Assembly: GCF_902459465.1 (NCBI RefSeq)
Contig: NC_047081.1
Location: 12,010,849-12,074,848 of the forward strand
Length of the DNA: 64,000 nt
Origin: Asterias rubens
Taxonomy: Eukaryota > Echinodermata > Asteroidea > Forcipulatida > Asteriidae
Direction of reading: 5' to 3'
Shown here: in pieces, positions 56,086 through 64,000 of the stretch
How positions within the stretch are numbered: position 1 is the first letter of the stretch
How the letters are laid out: each line of letters begins with the position of its first letter
Notes under the pieces: generated by a model
The model's input: the letters and a program-made list of their open reading frames with translations, nothing else
Database searches by the model: none
What the model was told of the DNA's origin: nothing
Made by a program: the position numbers and the translations under genes

Positions 56086-59000
56086 ATGGATCTGTACGAT
56101 GTATGGAGTCAAATCAACCTCAGGACAGTCATCCTCGGATTGACGATCTTTGCCTTTCTTTTCTGGTTGTGTCGCCGGCCCAAGAATCTACCACCAGGCC
56201 CGTATGGCTGGCCTCTACTCGGCTACATTCCACAGCTAGCTATGACAAAAGAACCCATTCACGAAGCATTGGCGAAGCTCGGTCAAAGGTGGGGATGAAT
56301 TGTATTTCCTATTATGAAATTAAACCCACCAATTCAAATCGCAAAACAATAGAGGGCGGCCTACGTTTACAATCGGCGCCAATCTGTACAATAATGCACT
56401 TTTATGTAAAAAATAAAATTAAATTCATTCAAAATAAATATTTTTTCGCATTAAGTGGCAAAGGGTTTTTCTACAATATTTTGATAGAGTGTCTATTCTT
56501 TTGTAATGAGGTCTGAACTAGTCTCTTCGTCAAGATGTGTTACTTTCTCTATAGAGGTCATTTTTTTAATCAAAGGTTGATCAATGATGGCGGAAATTAT
56601 ATTGGACAGATACATCTAATATTCGACACAGGTATGGAAACGTGGTGAGTTTCTCAGTAGCCAATCAACTCGTCGTTGTCTTGCAAGATTATGACGTCAT
56701 GAAAGAAGCCTTTGCGCAGCATCAACTGAGTGGACGGCCGACCCTCGAGATCAGCCAAATAACACTCCCTGGATATGGTAAGCAAAATAAACTAAGTTAA
56801 AATTCTAAGAGGTTATGCAGCATCAGTTACTATTCATCTGATGGAAGAATATTCAAAAACAAATGGAAGTTACGAAGAAATGCCAACGGCTGGTTACAAT
56901 GAGAATACAAAATGAGCCTGTAATTGCAAAAGATTCATAGGTTTTTTTCTTACCCAGGGCTGCGGCTTTGAATTCGGCTTGAGGCTCCGTTCTCTCGTCG
57001 GTAGCGCTGGGCGCGTATACCCAAACCATGCGCAATATTGTCCAAACAACCAACGGGGCCAACCTAGCCGAATCCAAAGCCAAATCCAGTCGTTTCCAAA
57101 AGGGCCATAGTGTGGTAAATCACAATCATTATAATTTATGTTGAAATCATGTGGTGGGCAATTTGACTGACTTGTGGAATTGTCAATGATGTGATTGCTG
57201 TGATTGTAAACCTCACTGCGGACTCGGATATGTATGGTGGCTCAACTGTGCACATAACTTTGTTAAGGGCATACAAATATATGCGACCATGATGTCATGT
57301 CACACCATTTAAAACAACACATGATGTTATAAATTGGTCAGACAGTGTGAGCTTTAATACAGTTTCAAAGTTTGTCTCTCTGCACTCGTAAAGAACTGAA
57401 ACTGTCTGTAGACTTTCTTTGAGGGTCAATACTTATTTTTATGGGTTGACAGGGGTTCTTACAGCAACTGGGGAAGCTTGGACTGAGCTAAGACGTTTCT
57501 CTGTGACTACCTTAAGAGGACTTGGAGTTGGAAAGTCAAGTTTTGAAGACCACATTACGACAGAGACGAAATGTCTGATCGAAGAATTTCACAAGTCGAA
57601 CATAAAAAGCATCGATCCGAAACACATGATTGAAAACGCAGTCTCTAACGTCATCTGCTCAGTGATTTTCGGCAGAAGATTCGAGTACACAGATGAAAAG
57701 TTTCAGCGTCTTCTCTCGATTTTAAATAAGATGTTTGAGCTCATTGGGGCGGGTGGAGTAGTTCAATTCGTACCCATATTCGCCAAGATGCAGTTCCTGC
57801 CAATCGTGAAGAAAATCATCAGCATTAATTTGAGCTTTGACGAGATTTTGTATCAGTTACTGTACACTAGGAACGCCCAAGATGAACTTAATGATGAAGA
57901 TCCGCGAGATTTCGCGGGAGCTTTCTTGAAAGAAATGACAGACAAAAAGAAGCAAGGCTTGCCAACCTATCTAACTCCAGCCAGTATGCATTATACTTTT
58001 GGGGATCTTTTTGGTGCCGGAACAGAGACCACCTCGACTACACTCCGATGGGCTTTGCTCTATATGGTAGCTTTTCCAGACATACAGTCTCGAGTTCAGA
58101 AGGAACTTGACGAAGCTGTGGGTCGTAACAGACTTCCACGGCTCTCTGATAAGCCGGAGTTACCGTTTACAGAAGCAGTGTTGAGTGAGATTCAAAGGAT
58201 GGGGAGCATTGTGCCGCTAGGAGTACCCCATAAATGCACCGAGGATACCATATTGAGAGGGTTAGTTGATCAATTAGAAAATGTTTAAAACAAAACCAAT
58301 AGGAACCATCTCCTAATCAATAGGCCCAATGCACAAGATGGCGGCGTTAGGATGTCAATGCAAGGTCTAGTCACTTCATACTGACTATTGATTAATTTTA
58401 AACTTTTTTTTTTTTTATAAACTATTCAGAGTTCATTGACCTAGTCTTCTCACAAGGTGTAGGGATTGATGCCAAACTTTTATCTAGAATCTGTATATAC
58501 TGACCTTCTGATTGTGTTTGTCATGGAGCTAAACAAAGTTTATTGTTGGTTTTTAGATACACCGTTCCCAAAGGTTCCCTTGTTATCGCTAACTTGTGGA
58601 GTGTACACATGGACCCGGTAGAGTGGCCAAATCCGGAACAGTTCAATCCTGAGAGATTTCTGGACGATGAGGGCAGGTTTCATCGAAGGGAGAAACTCAT
58701 TCCATTTGGAATAGGTAATAAAAACATCTTGATGTTCTGCACCCCACTTTACTTAACTCCCATTAGGAAAGAGTTCAAATAATATTTTGAATTGAATTGA
58801 ATTTAATTGAATGCTAAATATCGAAAATACTAAATTGTGGTTATAGTGCAGTGAACGGAGATTGGTATCGCCATGAAATACATAATTTGAATTTTAATAA
58901 TTAATTTGAGGTCTCGTCGTCATACTGCAAGTAGAAGAAGATCTACTTGAAGTAGTTTGTAGGGTGTCGTAGCCAAGCTGATAGAACACCGAACTCAAGC

Positions 59001-59529
59001 TCTTGTGATTGTGTGCAGAGTGTGCAGGTTCGGGAGTCGTGACAATAATAATTAATTAGTCTCTGATCAAGTCTCCACCCAGGGGTAAATGTGTACCTGT
59101 GAGGGCGGACATGGTTCTTGTGGTTGATTCAGCCGAGTAGCGCGTATTATTTTTTTGCACAGGCTGTATACTCCCCAGGGAGCTGAGTTTGTTTAAGGAA
59201 TGATTTAAGGCCCAGTGACCAGGGGGTAATAATGTGGAAGCGCTTTGAGACCCACTTGGAGTGTGAAAAGCGCTATACAAAAACTGGTTTCTATTATTAT
59301 GGTTCCTTTATTTACTTTACATTTTTTCAACTTCCACATTTTGTTCACAGGAAGACGGATCTGCTTGGGTGAACAGCTGGCCAAAATGGAACTTTACATC
59401 GTGTTTACGTGCCTCCTTCATCAGTTCACCTTCAAGCCACCAGAGGGCGCTCCAGATGTTTCCTTTAAAGCATTGAACGGTATAACACGTGCGCCGGCAT
59501 CGTTTGAATTGTCTGCCGTTGCTCGTTGA
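56086..59529 (+). CDS. CYP2-like: Cytochrome P450, CYP2-type, complete, 5 exons
   Basis: A microsomal monooxygenase using NADPH-P450 reductase; the substrate is unknown. Exons are 56086-56288, 56632-56777, 57453-58260, 58557-58714 and 59351-59529, joining in frame to 497 codons. A membrane anchor lies at about residues 12-29, followed by RRPK and the proline hinge PPGPYGWP from 36. Further marks are C-helix WTELR at 126-130, I-helix AGTETTS at 305-311, EIQR (ExxR) at 362-365, NPERF at 416-420 and the heme loop FGIGRRICLG at 436-445 with Cys443 as ligand. All catalytic landmarks are intact. Exon 3, at 808 bases, covers what vertebrate CYP2 genes split over several exons, suggesting intron loss or gain between lineages. 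Intron 2 has a MITE remnant and intron 4 a SINE. A second, tandem copy follows at 63023. Confidence 0.93.
56952..57106. mobile_element. MITE, GCCCTTTTCGAAACCACG family (diverged copy 3)
   Basis: Carries GGCTTTGAATTCGGCTTGAG and GGCTCCGTTCTCTCGTCGG on the left and CCGAATCCAAAGCC then GTTTCCAAAAGGGCC on the right. It is a diverged copy in P450 intron 2. Confidence 0.65.
58960..59300 (+). mobile_element. tRNA-derived SINE (sense), P450 intron 4
   Basis: A tRNA-like head (GTCGTAGCCAAGCTGATAG, ACACCGAACTCAAGCTCTTG, then GTGCAGGTTCGGGAGTCG as a decayed B box). A body follows (CACCCAGGGGTAAATGTGTA, GTGACCAGGGGGTAATAATG) and then the tail GTGAAAAGCGCTATACAAAA and an ATTATTAT run. Opposite orientation to the related copy at 4441-4678. 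Confidence 0.8.
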
Positions 59530-61021
59530 TTAAAAGATAATGCACCTGTGAAAAGTTCACTGACACCAAAAGGCGTTTATATCTAAAAACGTACTAAAGT
59601 TTGTACTTATGTTGAGACTCTGATAACTTGTTTATTCTAGAGTAATATTGTAGATCTTTTATAATGACTTGGTTTGTGGTAACACCACGGTTGTTTGTAT
59701 CCACCTGCCACGTAGAGTCAGTTCTTAGAGAACCGTCTTTCTGTATTGTACTACCGCGTAGTTATCGGATTGTTCGGGAAAACTATCCTCCTTTTTAACC
59801 ACTATACCCGGGCAGAGGTATAGAAGATGTTGTAGATCTTCTGGGACAATGAAGTTGCTTTGATCGCTTTTCCTTAAATGGCGATATTTTGTTGTTAAGC
59901 TTACAAAAGTGAGTTATGTAGGGAAATACTTTGTGACATTTGTGTTCTAAATAATGTATTGTCTTCCAACTTCAAATAAGTTAGAAAACTACATTTTAAA
60001 ATAGGTAATTAAATAAAAGTCAATACATTTGTTTATATATGAATGTATTATGATTGGTATAAAAACAACCCTGTACGAAAAGTATACGAAGTTAACGAAG
60101 TTTTTGAACTTTAGCTAGAACAAAACATGCCTGTTGTTTAATAGAATGACTGGCCAAACCTAAACATTTGAACACAGAACCAATGCTATGTTAATTAAAC
60201 GATAACTATTCTTAAAATAAATGCTTTTGCGAAGTTACATGGAAATGATTTTCGAACGAGCTGTTTATAGAGCTAACGGAAATACATGTATCAATGAGAA
60301 TACTCGTATATTTTAATATGAGTCGGAGTCTGTAAAGTTTTGAAAAAAGTTGTTTGCAGAGAGCAGAAACCCACCTCGACCCCGCAAAATACAAATTGTC
60401 TCCAAGAGCCCAATTGGAATCAATATAGCAATGCTATAATAATTATACGATGAAATCAAACTGTTCTTGATGAACGACGGAGCCCATAATATGCAGAGTT
60501 GTGAGGAAAACAAAAACCCTACTAGTTAAACGCCACTTTATCTTGCAAAAGTTTGGCGACCTAACTGTGGTCACCGAACTTTGCAGTAGTTTTCAAAAAA
60601 CTACTGGGTTGCACGTGATGTTTCGAAGTATGTTGTAATACTGAATACTTCATTCACAATCAAAGTCGGGCTACAGTTGTTTACAAAAAACATCTGCAAA
60701 AGTTTGGTGACTTTTAATGAAACCGAACTTTGTAACCGTTTTCGAAAACCATTGACAGGTATTGAAGCAAGTCTTTAAATTACCCCTTGACCACAGTGAG
60801 AGCTTAAATAGTTGTAATGCTACACGCAGACGAGTCATCTTTCAGTAAATGCGAGTTGACAGAAGTGAACATTTCGTATTGGTAAGTTCTTGTTTCAAAG
60901 AATATTGTTCTTGATAGGTCCAAAACTCTGTTTGTGGATGCAATTAGGATGATTAATGGAATGATTTGGTTACTGCTATTTATAAGCAAGTATGCAATAC
61001 AAATTGCCTTGGATCATGTGC
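59530..61021. other. 3' flank of P450 gene 1, no gene seen
   Basis: AT-rich. AATAAA-type poly(A) signals occur, for example within TTAAATAAAAG at about 60009. Two related passages at about 60546-60600 and 60698-60760 share AAAAGTTTGG(C/T)GAC and ACCGAACTTTG, so a roughly 150 bp unit is repeated twice. Confidence 0.5.
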
Positions 61022-61402
61022 TTAAAGACAGTGGACACTATTGGTAATTGTCAAAGACCAGTTTTCTCACTTTGTGTATCTCAACATATGCCTAAAATAA
61101 CCAACCTGTGAAAATTTGAGCTCAATTGGTCGTCGAAGTTGCAAGATAATAATGAAAGAAAAAACACCCTTGTCACTCGAAGTTGCTTTCAGGTGCTTGA
61201 TTCGAGACCCCAAATTCTAAAACTGAGGCCTCGAAATCAAATTTGAGGAAAATTACTTCTTTCTCGAAAACTATTGCACTTCTGAAGGAGCCGTTTCTCA
61301 CAATGTATTATTCCATCAACCTCTCCCCATTACTCGTAACCAAGTAAGGTGTTATGCCAATCATTATTTTGAGTAATTACCAATAGTGTCCACTGCCTTT
61401 AA
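61022..61402. mobile_element. TTAA-flanked MITE, GGCAGTGGACACTATTGG family
   Basis: A well-preserved copy: TTAAAGACAGTGGACACTAT at the left and CCAATAGTGTCCACTGCC followed by TTAA at the right. Confidence 0.87.
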
Positions 61403-61994
61403 AAAGACCTTAAAATACACAAAACATTGTTAAACACAAAACACAAACAGCGGCACTTTAAGTAATGATTATGAGCCACTCGTTATCCCAATTACAGAGA
61501 AGTCTCTCTGCACTTTGAGACGAAAAGAGAGAAGTTAAAGTTCGACAATAGAGACACGTAAATAAAAGGTGAAAAATTTGAAATATCGGCAACAAGTATA
61601 TAGACATTTGTTTTCAACTACGGAACGCCAAGCTAAAATCTAATGTTATATCTATCAGTTGATGCGTGATGTTATGATGGCTCAGCACAATTATGTCAAA
61701 TTATTGTAAAATGTATGCGCTGAGCCAAACGATGTAAACCTGAACATTTTCTGGTTAATCAAAGATTTGAAGGTCTTTGATTTTACGGATTGTTGAATTG
61801 TGTTTAAATTTTCTTTTAATCTTGAGCGGTATTGGTAAACCAGCTCTCTATGTAGGAAACAAACAAACATATTTTGCAGAAAAGTGCAAGTTTGTCGAAG
61901 AGTCTGGTCAGTTAACTTGTTCGGGATAAGCTTCTAGAACCCAATCCACACTCATCAACACCACCCAAGTGACCCCCTAACACCATCCCATCCC

Positions 61995-62062
61995 AACAAC
62001 ACCAATTAAAGATCACTGTAACCAAACAACAACACCAATTAAAGATCACTGTAACCAAAGAA
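61995..62062 (+). repeat. Short tandem duplication, two units of about 34 bp
   Basis: CAACACCAATTAAAGATCAC followed by TGTAACCAAA occurs twice in succession, with one mismatch near the end. Confidence 0.75.
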
Positions 62063-62107
62063 CACGTACATTAATGGCGAATTCGGGTAGACGGTATTCA
62101 GTATAAA

Positions 62108-62873
62108 TCATAGCGTTGCTCAAGGCAGTCGCATTATTCGCTCCGAAAAGACGCCGCCGTAAACCCACCCGTATACCCTATTCGTGGTGCGTGCGATCAC
62201 ACCGCCTGACCCACCCGTATACACACTGTCACATCGTACGAGTACTGTGCACACAAGTCATCCGCACTCGTACCACTAACCGCATGCGGAGGCCGTCAGG
62301 CCGACAGCCTTGTCGGGTCTGTAACTTCCGGGTTTAATGTGTTTCATGAACGAATTTCCACCAGTGGAAAAATGGGGGGGGGGGGGGCTTTTGGATATGC
62401 TAGTATGCAGCCATGAATATGTATATCTTTCGTCAGACCTATCAGACAACACAGGATGTGAGGCAATGACGGCCTCATCCAGTCCTATTTCCGTGTGTTT
62501 TGGATGGCGTGTTTTTATCCTGCCTTCTATTTGTTTTATGTTTTTATTGTGCTTTTTTGTATTACTGCAGTTCATCATTGTTTGTATTCCACCAGTCCTG
62601 TTCATGTGTGTTTTTTATTATCTTTTTATATTAATAATAATTATTTTATCAATAATAATAATGTTTTTACTATTTAATTATTGTAAATCATGTGCAATTT
62701 GGCCTGTGGGCCACGAATTGTGATTCCAATAAAATGAAATGAAATGAAATGAAATGAAATGAAACGGCCTCCGCATGCGGATATTGTACGGGGTGAATAC
62801 GGGTGGGTTTTTCTACAGCGGCGGTCTTTTTTCGGAGTGAATAATTCGACTGCCTTGAGCAAGGCTATAAAAA
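62108..62873. mobile_element. Inverted-repeat MITE interrupted by a LINE tail
   Basis: The left arm (about 62108-62305) has GCTCAAGGCAGTCG, TTCGCTCCGAAAAGACGCC, ACCCACCCGTAT and CCGCATGCGGAGGCCG. The right arm (about 62764-62873) has the inverse CGGCCTCCGCATGCGG, ACGGGTGGGTTTTTC, TTTTTTCGGAGTGAATAATT and CGACTGCCTTGAGC. The left arm is longer, with an internal repeat of ACCCACCCGTATAC. Between the arms lies LINE-like sequence. Confidence 0.72.
62330..62763 (+). mobile_element. LINE 3' end with GAAAT tail
   Basis: The 3' UTR-like text TCATGTGCAATTTGGCC, CCAATAAAATG and then a (GAAAT)n microsatellite of about six units is typical of a LINE 3' terminus. It shares GTGCAATTTGGCC with the LINE at 38943-39400. 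The G-run at about 62374-62387 lies inside. No RT motif remains. Confidence 0.65.
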
Positions 62874-63022
62874 TCATCGCAGTGTATCTGATATATTATT
62901 GTGAGGTCATTTTAGCCTATAGGATCAAACCGCTAGGCCATTCTAATTTTTAAAAACATTTATACCATATACATGTATTTTTGGTTGGTGCAGTGTTCGA
63001 CGGCTAATTCGTCTCAAGAAAC

Positions 63023-63809
63023 ATGGATCTGTACGATGTATGGAGTCAAATCAACGTCAGGACAGTCATCCTCGGATTTACGATCTTTGCCTTTCTTTTC
63101 TTATTGGGTCGCCGGCCCAAGAATCTACCACCAGGCCCGTATGGCTGGCCTCTACTCGGCTACATTCCACAGCTAGCTATGACAAAAGAACCCATTCACG
63201 ATGCATTGGCAAAGCTCGGTCTAAGGTGGGGATATAATTATGTTATTTTCCATTAAAAGTCTTACGTACGTCATTATTAGATGGTTTTGTGTTTAGGTAT
63301 ATGCTTCTTTAACAGCGCTACAATAGAGGGCTTTATACTTGCATTACGTTCAGCACTGATCTGACTTTCGAAGCAGCGTATCTCTAATTTCTAACATCAT
63401 ACCTATCAATTAATTTTTTTCTTTCTTTTTTCTTGAACAAATGAACTTTTATATTGTTTTAAATGTTTTTGAGTCTGTGAGCCACAATAACACTATAGCT
63501 TTGCTGGAGTTAGGGTGGTGGGTTTTGGGGGAGCTAGGCCGGGTGGGGAAGCTATCTGATCATCGGGACTTAAAACCCCTCTCCTGAATACCAATAATTA
63601 ATGATCAAATATGGCGGAACACATCATGGACTGATAGTTCTGTCTAATTATTACTCGAAACAGGTACAAGTCCCTCATGAGTTTCTCAGTAGCCAATCAA
63701 CTCATCGTCGTCTTGCAAGATTATGACGTCATGAAAGAAGCCTTTGCGCAGCATCAACTGAGTGGACGGCCGACCCTCGAGATCAGACAAATAACACTCC
63801 CTGGATACG
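63023..63809 (+). CDS. CYP2-like: Cytochrome P450, CYP2-type, second tandem copy (partial, exons 1-2)
   Basis: Exon 1 is 63023-63225 (203 bases) and exon 2 is 63664-63809 (146 bases), the same lengths and phases as in the first gene. The protein begins with the same anchor (MDLYDVWSQINVRTVILG) and PPGPYGWPLLG. Exon 2 keeps the SGRPTLEI segment. The stretch from GAGTTTCTCAGTAGCCAATC to the exon 2 donor is nearly identical to the first gene. A visible difference is RYKSLMSFSV in place of RYGNVVSFSV at the start of exon 2. Exons 3-5 would lie beyond the window. Whether this copy is functional cannot be judged. Confidence 0.85.
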
Positions 63810-64000
63810 GTAAAAAAAAAATCTTTCAGTTTTTTTAAAACAATGCTTTGACTACATAATCAATGAAGAGAGAGGGAGGGGGGGGGGGCGGGGACAAAAC
63901 ACAGTGTATACCAAGCTGCCGTCTAGATGTAAAGTTTTTTTTTATTACTTGTAAAACAAGAATGGCTTTTAGCCTTGTTTGGGACAAACTTGCTCCAAAA
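63810..64000 (+). other. Intron 2 of the second P450 gene, cut by the window edge
   Basis: Intronic sequence after the donor GTAAAAAAA. It includes an A-run, a G-rich patch at about 63870-63890 and a T-run. No exon 3 acceptor was seen before the end. Confidence 0.6.

Noticed and set aside
62337-62723. Hydrophobic 128-codon ORF that could suggest a membrane protein
   Set aside because: It runs through AT-rich LINE 3' UTR, a G homopolymer and ATAATA repeats. The hydrophobicity follows from T-rich codons.

Overview
This is eukaryotic, almost certainly animal, nuclear DNA: AT-rich, intron-rich, with short exons bounded by GT-AG sites and a dense load of MITEs, SINEs, LINE tails and foldback elements. 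No database search was possible. The TTAA-flanked MITEs, the tRNA-headed SINEs and the gene families suggest a marine invertebrate deuterostome, most plausibly an echinoderm (perhaps a sea star). That placement is inference. A run of exactly 100 N at 38843-38942 marks an assembly gap.

Region 1 (2.6-15.6 kb) holds two convergent short-chain dehydrogenase/reductase genes of the RDH8/17beta-HSD1 type. Gene A (+) has exons between 2645 and 9309; gene B (-) has exons between 15551 and 10684. Both have five exons with matching phases, and exons 1, 2 and 4 have the same lengths, so they are an inverted duplicate pair. Their introns contain an antisense SINE, a 2.2 kb CACTG-ended foldback element, a CR1/L2-like LINE fragment and several MITEs.

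Region 2 (17.2-22.0 kb) holds an eight-exon methylthioribose-kinase-like gene (+) of 389 codons for methionine salvage. An unrecognised coding-looking ORF follows it.

Region 3 (23.86-38.76 kb and 43.18-55.15 kb) is the most unusual part. Two near-identical giant elements, 14.9 and 12.0 kb, both begin CACTGAAAAC, end with its inverse and are flanked by TA. Each has subterminal TTAGTC-type arrays, an internal foldback built from AAGATGGC-type repeats, a minus-strand exon pair with good splice sites, and a long inverted-repeat half made of three families of short tandem repeats. Copy 1 differs by an approximately 865 bp internal tandem duplication and an approximately 2.1 kb insertion. No transposase was recognised. 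Between the copies lie the N gap, a LINE reverse-transcriptase tail (-), a TACTCGTA minisatellite and the first coding exon of an SLC23-type nucleobase/ascorbate transporter. Copy 2 and two SINEs follow that exon, and no further SLC23 exons are visible.

Region 4 (56.1-64.0 kb) is a tandem pair of CYP2-type cytochrome P450 genes (+). The first is complete (5 exons, 497 codons). The second runs off the window after exon 2. Exons 1-2 of the two genes are almost identical. The enzyme families are metabolic (retinoid/steroid-type SDR, P450, methionine salvage), but the sequence gives no evidence that they act in one pathway.
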